NCBI RefSeq assembly: GCF_001463905.1
Contig: NZ_BBWR01000002.1
Coordinates: 737,561-801,560, forward strand
Length of the DNA: 64,000 bases
Reading direction: 5' to 3'
Source of the DNA: Aureimonas frigidaquae
GTDB taxonomy: Bacteria; Pseudomonadota; Alphaproteobacteria; Rhizobiales; Rhizobiaceae
Position numbers and translations under genes: made by a program. Shown in pieces: positions 1-8,138 of the stretch. The notes under the pieces were generated by a model that was given only the letters and a program-made list of their open reading frames with translations, did no database searches and was not told the origin of the DNA. How positions within the stretch are numbered: position 1 is the first letter of the stretch; each line of letters starts with the position of its first letter.

Positions 1-413
1 TAATGCATCGCGATTTCCTCGGCCTTGGCCTTGGGCATCTTGCGCACCCAGATCGGCGCCAGCGTGCAGTTTTCCAGGATCGTCAGATGCGGAAACAGGT
101 TGAAGTGCTGGAACACCATGCCGACCTCGCGGCGGACGACATCGATCTTCTTCAGATCGTTCGTCAGTTCCACGCCATCGACGATGATCTTGCCCTTCTG
201 GTGTTCTTCCAGCCGGTTGATGCAGCGGATCATGGTGGACTTGCCCGAACCCGACGGGCCGCAGACGACGATGCGCTCGCCCGTCCGAACCTTCAGGTTG
301 ATGTCACGCAGGACATGGAATTCGCCATACCACTTGTTCACATCGATCAGCTCGATGGCGACTTCGGTGGACTTCTGCGGCCGTGCCGCGACGGCCGATG
401 TTTCAACAACCAT
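1..413 (-). CDS. aapP: general L-amino acid ABC transporter ATP-binding protein AapP (partial)
   Basis: ATPase that would power uptake of polar L-amino acids on the cytoplasmic face. Only the first 137 residues are in the window; the rest lies beyond the left edge. The visible part has Walker A GPSGSGKST at residues 52-60 and a Q-loop (MVFQHFNLFPHL, Q102), both typical of polar-amino-acid ATPases. The ATG at 413 follows a good AAAGGAG ribosome-binding site. It is the last gene of aapJ-aapQ-aapM-aapP on the minus strand, which fixes the assignment. The Walker B and signature motifs cannot be checked here. Confidence 0.93.
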   Translation of the reverse strand, partial: MVVETSAVAARPQKSTEVAIELIDVNKWYGEFHVLRDINLKVRTGERIVVCGPSGSGKSTMIRCINRLEEHQKGKIIVDGVELTNDLKKIDVVRREVGMVFQHFNLFPHLTILENCTLAPIWVRKMPKAKAEEIAMH

Positions 414-531
414 GCCGAAACTCCTTTTGAAATTCCCGGACGGCAGGCGCGGTCCCGGAAGGTCGGGCGCCGGCGACGATGCAGCTTTGCCGATCCGTCG
501 TCCTGGCGCAAGTTGATGTGAAAGCGCACGG

Positions 532-559
532 AAAAGGCGGCGCCGCGCACGGCGCCACC
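532..559 (-). terminator. terminator-like hairpin between aapM and aapP
   Basis: On the minus strand a 10-bp stem (550-559 with 536-545, loop TGCG) is followed by TTTT at 535-532. It lies directly after the aapM stop codon and 119 bp before aapP. It could be an intercistronic attenuator or 3'-end stabiliser rather than a full terminator, because aapP must still be expressed. Confidence 0.5.
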
Positions 560-564
560 CGGCG

Positions 565-2064
565 CTAATGCTTGTGGCCGGTGCTGAGGCGCCGCTCCAT
601 GAAGATGGAATAGCGCGACATGGCGAAGCAGAAGAGCCAGAAGATGAAGCCGGCGAAGACGAGTCCGGTAGCCGGTGTCGACGGGGTGATCCAGGTCGGA
701 TCGTTGAAGCCACGCCGCACCGTTCCAAGAAGATCCGCCAGGCCGATGATGTAGACGAGGCTCGTATCCTTGAAGAGGCCGATGAAGGTGTTGACGATGC
801 CCGGGATCACCAGCCGCAATGCCTGGGGCAGGATGATCATGCGCATCTTCTGCCAGTAGGTCAGGGCCATCGCGTCGGCACCCTCGTACTGGCCCTTCGG
901 AATGGCCTGGAGGCCGCCGCGGATCACCTCCGCCATATAGGCCGCGGCAAAGAGCGACACGCCCACCAGCACGCGCAGCAACTGGTTGAAGGTCACGCCG
1001 GCCGGCATGAACAGGGGCAACATGAAATTGGCCATGAACAAGACGGTGATCAGCGGCACGCCGCGCCAGAACTCGATGAAGACCACCGAGACCAGGCGAA
1101 CCGCCGGCATATGCGACTGGCGACCCAGCGCCAGGAGAATGCCGATCGGCAGCGATGCCACGATGCCCACCACGGCGACGACGAGCGTTACCAGGAGCCC
1201 GCCCCACAGATTGGTGGGAACATGAGCGAGCCCGAAGTGATGGGTGAGAACCAGCGTGAAGGCCGCGGCAACGACCGGCGGCACGATGAGGGACAGAGCG
1301 GCCGACCGCCGCTCCGCCGTCAACGCCACGGCCGCCATGCTCAGTATATTGGCTGCCACGGCCGCCAGGAACGCCACCGCGGACAACTGCGTGAAGCGGA
1401 AGGTCAGCATGGTCACCCGGCTGGAGCCGATCAGCCAGTTGGCGAGGAAGGCCAGGATGGCGATGGCCAGCACGATGCGGGCCGCCTTCATCAGGACATG
1501 GCGGTTGACGGTCGGGCTCTTGGCGATCGCCTGGAACAGGGCAACGGCGCTTGCGACAAGGAAGAAGAGCGCAATCGTACCGCCCGAAAGGGAGAAGCGG
1601 CCGCCCGTCAGAAGCACCAGCGCGACCGGCGGAAACACCGCCAGGAACAGTGTGGCGAGGATCTTCTTGCCCGGCACGCGCGGCACGGCGATGGCCACCA
1701 GCAGCACGGCAAAGATGCCGAAGACCCAGTCCACCCGCCAGCGCTCGGAGATTGGGTAAAGCCCGTACATGAATTGGCTGAACCGCGCCCGCACGAAAGC
1801 CCAACATGCGCCGACCTCCCGCCCGTCCGTGGACAGGCAGGCCGTACGGTCTTCGCCGGTGAAGACCGCATTGACGACACCCCACAGATACAGGTTCCAG
1901 AGAACCCAGGCGGCGAGCAGCGACAGGATAATGGTCAGGACGGAATCGAAGGGCGTGGCAAAGAGATGCGTGCGCGCCCAGCCATAGACTCCACCTTCGG
2001 CACGGGGTGGCGGCAAGGCTGCCTTCGGCGCGCGCGACACATAGCCGGAAACCTGTTCTTCCAT
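565..2064 (-). CDS. aapM: general L-amino acid ABC transporter permease AapM, enlarged
   Basis: Inner-membrane permease of the Aap transporter, 499 residues. The C-terminal half (about 288-490) is the permease domain, with the EAA loop at about 379-422 ([14 protein letters not shown], then [12 protein letters not shown]) that contacts AapP. The N-terminal part (NLFATP-like start, [15 protein letters not shown]) is typical of AapM. From memory, rhizobial AapM is about 385 residues; the excess here sits at roughly 158-280, a block of extra hydrophobic segments before the permease domain. The frame is open throughout with normal codon use, so this is an in-frame expansion. The ATG at 2064 has GGGAG upstream, inside a hairpin. 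Confidence 0.93.
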   Translation of the reverse strand: MEEQVSGYVSRAPKAALPPPRAEGGVYGWARTHLFATPFDSVLTIILSLLAAWVLWNLYLWGVVNAVFTGEDRTACLSTDGREVGACWAFVRARFSQFMYGLYPISERWRVDWVFGIFAVLLVAIAVPRVPGKKILATLFLAVFPPVALVLLTGGRFSLSGGTIALFFLVASAVALFQAIAKSPTVNRHVLMKAARIVLAIAILAFLANWLIGSSRVTMLTFRFTQLSAVAFLAAVAANILSMAAVALTAERRSAALSLIVPPVVAAAFTLVLTHHFGLAHVPTNLWGGLLVTLVVAVVGIVASLPIGILLALGRQSHMPAVRLVSVVFIEFWRGVPLITVLFMANFMLPLFMPAGVTFNQLLRVLVGVSLFAAAYMAEVIRGGLQAIPKGQYEGADAMALTYWQKMRMIILPQALRLVIPGIVNTFIGLFKDTSLVYIIGLADLLGTVRRGFNDPTWITPSTPATGLVFAGFIFWLFCFAMSRYSIFMERRLSTGHKH

Positions 2065-2066
2065 AG

Positions 2067-2083
2067 ATTCAGGCTCCCTGAAT
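2067..2083 (-). promoter_or_regulatory. hairpin covering the aapM ribosome-binding site
   Basis: A perfect 7-bp stem (ATTCAGG / CCTGAAT) with loop GAG lies 2 bases before the aapM ATG on the minus strand. The presumed Shine-Dalgarno AGGGAG falls in its 5' arm and loop, so folding would restrict aapM initiation unless ribosomes arrive from aapQ. The structure is seen in sequence; the regulatory role is inferred. Confidence 0.45.
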
Positions 2084-2115
2084 GAGAATGATGTGACGAT
2101 ACATCCGGGTTCCCC

Positions 2116-3306
2116 TCACCGCTCCACGAGCTTCATGCTGCGGTTGAACCAGTTCATCAGCACCGAAACAGACAGGCTGATGCCCAGATAGACAGTCATC
2201 CAGATGACGACGACCTCGATCGACTGCCCGGACTGGTTCAGGACGGTGGATCCGACGGCGACAAGTTCGGGGTAGCCGATGGCGAGGCCGAGGGACGAAT
2301 TCTTCGTCAGGTTCAGGTATTGGCTTGTCAGCGGCGGAATGATGACCCGCAAGGCCTGCGGAACCACGACGAGCCGCAGGGCTAGGCCGCGGCGCAAACC
2401 CAGTGAGGCCGCAGCCTCGTTCTGCCCCTTGGAGACGGCGAGAACGCCGGCACGGACGATTTCGGCAATAAAGCTTGCCGTATAGACCGACAGTGCCAGG
2501 AAGATGGCCAGGAATTCCGGCTTGATCTGGAAGCCGCCCGACAGGTTGAAGGTCCCGCGCGTCGGCGTTTCGAGCGTGGCCGGAAGCCCGGTGGCAAGGA
2601 AGACCACCAGCGGCAGACCCACGATCAGGCCGAGTGCGATGGGCCAGAGGCGGCGGCGGCGGCCGGTCTGCATCTGCTGGCGGCGAAAGATGCGGGCGGT
2701 CACCAAGGTGGCGACAAGCCCGGCAATGAGAGCAATCCCGGTGGCCCAGGCCAGTTGCCCCCAAATGAGGATGGGCGTCTGCAGGCCACGATTGGACAAG
2801 TAGCTTTCGAAGGGCAGTTCGATCGCCTGGCGCGGCAGCGGCAGCACGGCGAGGACGCCGAAATACCAGAACAGGATGACCAGCAGCGGCGGCAGGTTGC
2901 GGAATATTTCCACATAGGTCGTCGCGATGGTGCGGATGACGAAGTTGTGCGACAGGCGGCCCAAACCGACGATAAAGCCGAGGACGGTCGCGAAGGCGAT
3001 GCCCGTTACGGCGACGATCAACGTATTGGCCAGGCCGACGAGGATCGCCCGGCCATAGGTCGAGTTGCTGGTATAGGGAATTGGCACCTGTGCGATGTCG
3101 AATCCCGCCCGCCCTTGCAGAAAGCCAAAGCCGGACGCGATGTTCGCGTTGCGCAGATTGGTTGCGGTGTTGTGGACGATCCACCACCCGAAGGCGAAGA
3201 TCGCCGCCACGAGAACGACCTGGACGACCACGCCGCGAACGGTCGGATTGGTCCAGAGGCTTTCCCGCACCTCGGTTGAAGCGAGCGACTGCGTATCTGC
3301 CGTCAT
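2116..3306 (-). CDS. aapQ: general L-amino acid ABC transporter permease AapQ
   Basis: Inner-membrane permease that would pair with AapM, 396 residues, the usual AapQ size. A transmembrane helix near residues 26-43 is followed by a periplasmic stretch (GFLQGRAGFDI, then PYTSNSTYGRA), typical of AapQ. The main permease domain starts near residue 86, and an EAA loop (EIVRAGVLAVSKGQNEAA, later VVVPQALRVIIPP) lies in the last third. It follows aapJ after a hairpin-bearing gap and precedes aapM by 51 bp. The start at 3306 has only a weak GGAT ribosome-binding site. Confidence 0.95.
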   Translation of the reverse strand: MTADTQSLASTEVRESLWTNPTVRGVVVQVVLVAAIFAFGWWIVHNTATNLRNANIASGFGFLQGRAGFDIAQVPIPYTSNSTYGRAILVGLANTLIVAVTGIAFATVLGFIVGLGRLSHNFVIRTIATTYVEIFRNLPPLLVILFWYFGVLAVLPLPRQAIELPFESYLSNRGLQTPILIWGQLAWATGIALIAGLVATLVTARIFRRQQMQTGRRRRLWPIALGLIVGLPLVVFLATGLPATLETPTRGTFNLSGGFQIKPEFLAIFLALSVYTASFIAEIVRAGVLAVSKGQNEAAASLGLRRGLALRLVVVPQALRVIIPPLTSQYLNLTKNSSLGLAIGYPELVAVGSTVLNQSGQSIEVVVIWMTVYLGISLSVSVLMNWFNRSMKLVER

Positions 3307-3338
3307 GAGGATCCGCTGAAAAGAGATAACCGGAAAAT

Positions 3339-3367
3339 CAAAACCGCGGGCACCCGGTGCCCGCGGT
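3339..3367 (-). terminator. aapJ-aapQ intercistronic hairpin
   Basis: On the minus strand, ACCGCGGGCAC and GTGCCCGCGGT form a perfect 11-bp stem with a 3-base loop (3343-3367), followed by TTTTGATTTT. It lies 20 bp after the aapJ stop. Such elements after binding-protein genes usually cause partial termination or protect the upstream message, so the binding protein outnumbers the permeases. Confidence 0.6.
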
Positions 3368-3387
3368 AAAATGTCTTGCGCTCAGGA

Positions 3388-4407
3388 TCAGCGCACCGGC
3401 GGTGCGTACTGCAGACCACCATTGGTCCACAGCGCGTTCTGGCCGCGGGCAATGCCCAGCGGCGAGCCCGTGCCGACATTGCGCTCGAAGATCTCGCCGT
3501 AATTGCCGACCGCCGCGATAGCTTTGGCCGCCCAGTCGGCCGGTAGGCCGGCATCCTGGCCGAAGGTGCCATCGGTGCCCAGGAGCCGCCGGATCTCGAT
3601 GTTGTCGGAGGACTTCATCTCTTCGACATTGGCCTGGGTGATGCCGAATTCCTCAGCGTTCAGGAGCGCGAAGTGAACCCACTTCACGACATCCATCCAC
3701 TGGGAATCGCCCTGGCGCACGGCAGGTCCGAGGGGCTCCTTGGAGATGATTTCGGGCAGCACGATGTGCTCGTCCGGATTGGCCAGTTCGAGGCGCGAAG
3801 CATAGAGGCCGGAAGCGTCCGTGGTCAGCGCGTCGCAGCGGCCGCTGTCGTAGGCGGCGTTCACATCGGCCTGGGATTCGATGACGACCGGATTGTACTC
3901 CAGGTTGTTGGCCCGGAAGTAGTCGGCCAGGTTCAGCTCCGTCGTGGTGCCGGCCTGTACGCAGACCGTCGCGCCCGACAGCTGCAGCGCCGAGGTGACA
4001 CCGAGTTCCTCGCGGACCATGAAGCCTTGGCCGTCATAATAGTTGACGCCCACAAAATCGAGGCCAAGGGCCGTGTCGCGGCTCATCGTCCAGGTAGTGT
4101 TGCGGGCCAGGAGGTCGACTTCGTTGTTCTGCAGAGCCGGGAAGCGCTGCACTGCCGACAGGGGCGTGAACACGACCTTCGTGCCGTCACCAAAGATCGC
4201 CGCAGCGATGGCGCGGCAATAATCCACGTCGAGGCCAGCCCATTCGCCGTCGTCCTTCTGATAGCCGAAGCCCGGAAGGCCCGTATTGACCCCGCAACGC
4301 ACCGTTCCACGGTCCTTCGTCGCCTGCAGCGTCTGGGCAGAGGCCGAGCCCGTGGCCACACCGGCCGCGGTCAGGCACAGGGCAGCGGTCAGAAGCTTCA
4401 ATTTCAT
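3388..4407 (-). CDS. aapJ: general L-amino acid ABC transporter substrate-binding protein AapJ
   Basis: Periplasmic binding protein that would deliver L-amino acids to AapQM, 339 residues. Residues 1-24 are a Sec signal peptide ending ASA before QTLQATKDRG. The mature part is a type 3 solute-binding fold, with GTVRCGVNTGLPGF near the start and WAGLDVDYCRAIAAAIFGD as the family motif. It is the first gene of the aap operon, with a candidate sigma-70 promoter about 90 bp upstream and a strong hairpin downstream. It is divergent from metC, a common rhizobial arrangement. Confidence 0.95.
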   Translation of the reverse strand: MKLKLLTAALCLTAAGVATGSASAQTLQATKDRGTVRCGVNTGLPGFGYQKDDGEWAGLDVDYCRAIAAAIFGDGTKVVFTPLSAVQRFPALQNNEVDLLARNTTWTMSRDTALGLDFVGVNYYDGQGFMVREELGVTSALQLSGATVCVQAGTTTELNLADYFRANNLEYNPVVIESQADVNAAYDSGRCDALTTDASGLYASRLELANPDEHIVLPEIISKEPLGPAVRQGDSQWMDVVKWVHFALLNAEEFGITQANVEEMKSSDNIEIRRLLGTDGTFGQDAGLPADWAAKAIAAVGNYGEIFERNVGTGSPLGIARGQNALWTNGGLQYAPPVR

Positions 4408-4499
4408 TTAGAATACCTTCCCAGTTGAAAACGATGGCGTCGGTGTCATTGATGACCGGGCAAGCGGGCGGTATCCACGCCCTGACATCCGACCGGGCA

Positions 4500-4528
4500 A
4501 TCACATGCCAGAAACACTGACAGGTCAA
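4500..4528 (-). promoter_or_regulatory. candidate sigma-70 promoter of aapJQMP
   Basis: Read on the minus strand: TTGACC (4528-4523), 17-bp spacer, TGTGAT (4505-4500). The spacing is ideal, the -35 is a close match and the -10 is weak. It leaves a leader of about 85-90 bases before aapJ. It is found by eye, with no transcription start data. Confidence 0.4.
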
Positions 4529-4605
4529 GGTTCCGCCGCAATTTTTGCAGCAGCGAGGGGTGTACTCGGAATTACTGCCTCTTCTGCAATCAGAAAGACG
4601 ATAAC

Positions 4606-5784
4606 TTGAGCAACAACCATAGATCGAAGGCGTCTAATCATAGGCCGAACACCCTGGCAGCGCATGCAGGCTACGCCCCACGCGACTATCACGGCTTCGT
4701 CAATCCGCCCGTCGTACATGCCTCGACAGTCCTGTTCCCTGATACGCAGACGATGAAAAAGGCTGCGCAGCCCTACACTTACGGCCTGCGGGGCACACCG
4801 ACCACGCAAGCGCTGGAACAGGCGCTCGATGCAATGGAAGGGTCTGCAGGGACGATCCTCGTCCCCTCAGGGCTGGCGGCGATCACCGTGCCGTTACTGG
4901 CATTCCTGGGCGCCGGGGACCACCTCCTCTGTGTCGATTCCGTCTACGGGCCGACGCGGCGCTTCTGCCAACAAATGTTGCAGCGCACCGGGGTGGAGGT
5001 GTCCTACTTCCACCCGTCCGACGACATCGAATCGCATATGCGGCCCAACACTCGGGTCGTTTTCCTGGAGGCGCCGGGCTCCAACACCTTCGAGATGCTG
5101 GATGTCGCCGCGGCCGCGCAGAAGGCACATGCCGGCGGTGCGCTGGTGATGATGGACAATACCTGGGCGACGCCACTCTACTTCCGCCCACTCCAGCATG
5201 GCGTGGACCTATCGATCCACGCTCTGACGAAATATCCGGCGGGCCATTCGGATGTGATGCTCGGCAGTGTGTCGGCAACGGCGCAGGCCTATCCGCGCCT
5301 GCGGGAGGCCCAGATGGCGCTCGGCGTCAACGCCGCGCCGGACGATGCCTACCAGACCCTTCGGGGGTTGCGCACCATGCCGACGCGCGTCGAGCGCCAC
5401 GGCGCCTCCGCTCTGGCCCTGGCACACTGGCTGGAAGGGCACGCCATGGTGGCGCGGGTTCTGCACCCGGCTCTGCCGTCCTTTCCCGGGCACGATCTCT
5501 ACCGCCGCCAGTTTTCCGGTAGCACCGGCCTGTTCGGAATCGTCCTGGGCGGCATGGGCGATACGGAGGCGGCGGCCTTTCTGGATGCGCTGGAACTCTT
5601 CGGGCTTGGCTATTCCTGGGGCGGATTCGAAAGCCTCGCCCTGCAGCCCGATCTGTCGGATCGCACCGTGGCGCATGGGCCGACGGACGGCACGATCATC
5701 CGGCTTCAGATCGGCCTCGAGGATGTGGAAGATCTTAAGGACGATCTGGAAAAGGGATTCGCTGCCATTGCCCGGTTGCGCTAG
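4606..5784 (+). CDS. metC: cystathionine beta-lyase
   Basis: PLP-dependent Cys/Met-metabolism enzyme, 392 residues, expected to cleave cystathionine to homocysteine, pyruvate and ammonia in methionine synthesis. The PLP lysine is K209 in SIHALTKYPAGHSD, and the PLP-nitrogen aspartate is D184 in MMDNTWATP. The N-terminal YTYGLRGTPTTQALEQAL motif is typical of MetC. The frame opens with TTG at 4606; no better in-frame ATG lies before the conserved NTLAAHAGY. It is divergent from aapJ and convergent with ppk2. Cystathionine gamma-synthase is a less likely alternative; length and the WGGFESL segment favour MetC. Confidence 0.93.
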   Translation: MSNNHRSKASNHRPNTLAAHAGYAPRDYHGFVNPPVVHASTVLFPDTQTMKKAAQPYTYGLRGTPTTQALEQALDAMEGSAGTILVPSGLAAITVPLLAFLGAGDHLLCVDSVYGPTRRFCQQMLQRTGVEVSYFHPSDDIESHMRPNTRVVFLEAPGSNTFEMLDVAAAAQKAHAGGALVMMDNTWATPLYFRPLQHGVDLSIHALTKYPAGHSDVMLGSVSATAQAYPRLREAQMALGVNAAPDDAYQTLRGLRTMPTRVERHGASALALAHWLEGHAMVARVLHPALPSFPGHDLYRRQFSGSTGLFGIVLGGMGDTEAAAFLDALELFGLGYSWGGFESLALQPDLSDRTVAHGPTDGTIIRLQIGLEDVEDLKDDLEKGFAAIARLR

Positions 5785-5807
5785 GCGCCCTGCCCCGCCC
5801 CGTTCTG

Positions 5808-5834
5808 CCCCGCATCGTCACGGCCGATGCGGGG
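5808..5834. terminator. shared hairpin between convergent metC and ppk2
   Basis: CCCCGCATCG (5808-5817) and CGATGCGGGG (5825-5834) form a 10-bp stem that includes the ppk2 stop codon. Neither side has a U-tract, so it may act with Rho or protect both 3' ends. Confidence 0.4.
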
Positions 5835-6630
5835 CGATCTCGGCTTTCATGCGCTCGAACTGGCTGACGATGCGCGGGTCCGGCTCGGCCGGGCTCAGAT
5901 CGACCCCGTCGGCCAGGATGTCGGCCACCGCTTCCAGTGCGGCGATCCGGCCGTAGCGCTTGTCATTGGCCGGGATCACCGTCCAGGGCGCGTTCTTTGC
6001 GTGCGTATGCGCAAACATGTCGTTGGCGGCTTCCTCGTAGCCGTACCACTTGTCGCGGTTGCGGAAATCCTCATAGCTGAGCTTCCAGCGCTTCAGCGGA
6101 TCGTCCATTCGCTCGCGGAACCGCACGAACTGCTCTTCCGGCGTTATATACAGGAACACCTTGGCCACACGGGTGCCGGAGGCCGTCAGCGAGCGTTCGA
6201 ACTCGACGATCTCTGTATAGGCGCGCTGCCAGTCCGCCTTCGGCGCCAGTTCCTCCACCCGCTCGACCAGGACGCGGCCGTACCAGGACCTGTCGAAGAC
6301 GGCGATGCCGCCATGCGAGGGAAGCTTTTCCCAGAAGCGCGCCATGTAGTGCCGCCGTAGATCCTCCTGGCTCGGCGCGGCGATCGGCCAGACCTTGAAG
6401 CCGCGCGGATCCATGACGCTCGACATGCGCCGGATGGCGCCGCCCTTGCCTGCAGCGTCCCACCCTTCGAAGACGACGACCGCGCTGTCGCCTGTCTTGA
6501 GATAGGCCTGCTGGATGCGCACGAAGGTTTTCTGCACGGCCTTCAGGCGGTCTTCATATTCGTGCCGGTGGAGCCGGCGGCTCATATCGAGCTGATCGAG
6601 CCGCAGATGGGGTTCCTTGGTCTTGGTCAT
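5818..6630 (-). CDS. ppk2: polyphosphate kinase 2 family protein
   Basis: PPK2-family kinase, 270 residues, transferring phosphate between polyphosphate and nucleotides in the cytoplasm. Walker A is GWDAAGKGGAIRR (56-68) and Walker B FDRSWYGRVLVERVE (112-126), followed by FRERMDDPLKRWKLS and the lid. It is a single-domain PPK2; whether it prefers NDPs or NMPs cannot be read off. The frame is open 81 codons further upstream, but that stretch is non-conserved and runs over a terminator hairpin. MTKTKEPHLRL at 6630 is the sensible start. Confidence 0.92.
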   Translation of the reverse strand: MTKTKEPHLRLDQLDMSRRLHRHEYEDRLKAVQKTFVRIQQAYLKTGDSAVVVFEGWDAAGKGGAIRRMSSVMDPRGFKVWPIAAPSQEDLRRHYMARFWEKLPSHGGIAVFDRSWYGRVLVERVEELAPKADWQRAYTEIVEFERSLTASGTRVAKVFLYITPEEQFVRFRERMDDPLKRWKLSYEDFRNRDKWYGYEEAANDMFAHTHAKNAPWTVIPANDKRYGRIAALEAVADILADGVDLSPAEPDPRIVSQFERMKAEIAPHRP

Positions 6631-6648
6631 CCTGCGTGGCCTCGCCCC

Positions 6649-6673
6649 AAAAAAAGAGCGGCCCGGAGGCCGC
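6649..6673 (-). terminator. isolated Rho-independent terminator on the minus strand
   Basis: Minus strand: GCGGCC, loop TCCG, GGCCGC (6673-6658), then TC and seven T residues (6655-6649). It lies just before ppk2, with no recognisable gene feeding into it from the minus strand; the region upstream is the 5' flank of the divergent SOUL gene. It could end a small RNA or a short leader transcript. Confidence 0.65.
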
Positions 6674-6875
6674 CCCAAGTCTGACTGGAGTATCAGGCAC
6701 ATGCCTGAACAGGCAACAAACGTGACACACTCAAAGCTGGTTCCGTCAAAAACGACGCGCAACCAAGCGGAGGGTGCGACGTTATGGTCATGTGTTCCGC
6801 TGACGCGGCAACCGGAGCGCTGTAGCGCGCCGGTCCTGATGAAAGACGAGTCCCAAAAGGCGCAGGAGATCATAC

Positions 6876-7919
6876 ATGTTCCGCGACAAGCCCACGGCCT
6901 ATGACAGGCTCACGGATGCGATCGGCGATATCGGAGAGCGCATTGCCGAACTGGAAGGGCAGATTGCCGAGCGCGTGAACCCGCGCCCCAGCGCCATCGA
7001 GCGTCTGCGCCGCGAAGCCGGGCGCCTGACGGGCCTGGCCACGCCGCGTTCGCGCTGGGACTTCCTGTCCGGCCTGCATCTGCCCAGCGCCGATACGGCG
7101 CGTCATTCGCTGCACCGGGCGCAGGAGTCCCTGCGTGATGGTGCGCATGAGGTGAGCGATCACGTTCGCGAGGGCGCGGGCGCCCTGCGTAGCTACCTGC
7201 CGGCCCTCGGCTCCTCGCTCGGGGCGCTGCGGCTGCCCGACAGCCGTGACCTGAAGCGCCTGCGCAATCACGGGCGCCCGACCGGCCTTCTCGACCATGC
7301 CCGGGCCAATCCGGGCGCGACGGCGGCGATCGTCGTGGGCGGCGTCGTCGTGGCGGCGGGTGTGGCGCTCTATGCCACCAACAAGATCGCCGAACATTCC
7401 GAGGAGCCCGACTACGATGTCGTGCGACAGGAAGGCGATATCGAAATCCGTGATTACGAGGCCATGCTCGTCGCCGAGACGATCAAGGGCGGCTACCACG
7501 AAAAGGCGCGACGCCTCGGCTTCGAGACGCTCTACAACTTCATCCGCGCCAACAACCGTTCCGGCAAGAAGATCGCCATGACGACGCCGGTCCTGCAGCA
7601 GCTGTCGGAAGGCAGTGACCGCGCCAAGGGCTGGGCGATCCGCTTCATCATGCCGAGCAAATACTCCAAGGCGAGCCTCCCCGCCCCGCAGACGGACGAT
7701 GTGCAGATCGTCGAAGTGCCGGCGACGCGCGTGGTGGCGATCCGGTTCAGCGGCGTGTTCAGCGCGTCGCTGGCCAGCAAGAAGCTGATGGCGCTCTACA
7801 ACTACCTGGCGGATGAGAACCTGAAGCAGAAGGGCGACCCGATCTACGCCTTCTACAACCCGCCCTGGACGCCCGGCTTCATGCGCCGGAACGAGATCCT
7901 GATCGAGGTGGAACGTTGA
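6876..7919 (+). CDS. SOUL heme-binding family protein with N-terminal membrane anchor
   Basis: 347 residues. The C-terminal part (about 178-347) is a SOUL/HBP domain: YDVVRQEGDIEIRDYEAML, then KIAMTTPVLQQ, VATRVVAIRFSG-like core and YAFYNPPWTPGFMRRNE. SOUL proteins bind heme or tetrapyrroles; the bacterial role is unclear. The domain is preceded by a charged, helical region (1-140) with coiled-coil character and a transmembrane segment at about 148-167 (ATAAIVVGGVVVAAGVALYA), so the SOUL domain is probably tethered to the membrane. The ATG at 6876 follows AGGAG. It is transcribed alone, with a terminator before rplM. Confidence 0.88.
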   Translation: MFRDKPTAYDRLTDAIGDIGERIAELEGQIAERVNPRPSAIERLRREAGRLTGLATPRSRWDFLSGLHLPSADTARHSLHRAQESLRDGAHEVSDHVREGAGALRSYLPALGSSLGALRLPDSRDLKRLRNHGRPTGLLDHARANPGATAAIVVGGVVVAAGVALYATNKIAEHSEEPDYDVVRQEGDIEIRDYEAMLVAETIKGGYHEKARRLGFETLYNFIRANNRSGKKIAMTTPVLQQLSEGSDRAKGWAIRFIMPSKYSKASLPAPQTDDVQIVEVPATRVVAIRFSGVFSASLASKKLMALYNYLADENLKQKGDPIYAFYNPPWTPGFMRRNEILIEVER

Positions 7920-7928
7920 TGGTACTCC

Positions 7929-7949
7929 AGTACCGCACGTTGCGGTACT
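7929..7949. repeat. perfect inverted repeat downstream of the SOUL gene
   Basis: AGTACCGCA, loop CGT, TGCGGTACT: a 9-bp perfect palindrome starting 10 bp after the SOUL stop codon, set in a wider imperfect palindrome (7921-7957). No T-tract follows. It may be a 3'-stabilising hairpin or a protein-binding site in the rplM upstream region. Confidence 0.55.
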
Positions 7950-7995
7950 AGGATACCTTAATGCGCAATCCCTTGCTTTGCAGGGGTTCGAGGCA

Positions 7996-8035
7996 GCCCG
8001 GAAACGCTCAGCTCAGCGTTTTCGGGCTTGCTTTT
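7996..8035 (+). terminator. Rho-independent terminator after the SOUL gene
   Basis: A 13-bp stem with one G-U pair (GCCCGGAAACGCT / AGCGTTTTCGGGC, 7996-8027), followed by TTGCTTTT. It separates the SOUL transcript from rplM-rpsI. Confidence 0.6.
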
Positions 8036-8067
8036 ATGGACACTTGCCCGTAGAGGACTGCCTGGAA

Positions 8068-8116
8068 GCGGCCGGTTCGGCCGCCTTTTCGTATGCCGGG
8101 GGCCGCTCCGGTCCCC
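8068..8116 (+). promoter_or_regulatory. twin-hairpin leader of rplM-rpsI
   Basis: Two adjacent hairpins lie in the rplM 5' region: GCGGCCG-GTT-CGGCCGC (8068-8084), followed by CTTTTC, and GGGGGCCG-CTC-CGGTCCCC (about 8098-8116). The first resembles an attenuator; the second lies 22 bp before the rplM ATG. A ribosomal-protein autoregulatory leader is possible. The structures are seen; the function is inferred. Confidence 0.4.
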
Positions 8117-8138
8117 GAACGAATCCAAGGGCAGATTG

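Noticed and set aside
4529..4605. SAM-responsive riboswitch upstream of metC
   Set aside because: No SAM-II or other known SAM-aptamer pattern could be found in the short leader.
6631..6873. Extending ppk2 upstream by 81 codons
   Set aside because: The extension is non-conserved and would be translated through a Rho-independent terminator hairpin; MTKTKEPHLRL is the family start.
7981..8030. tRNA-like segment (GGGTTCGAGG) near 7984-7993
   Set aside because: Only a T-loop-like string is present; no acceptor stem or anticodon arm. The region is better read as a terminator.
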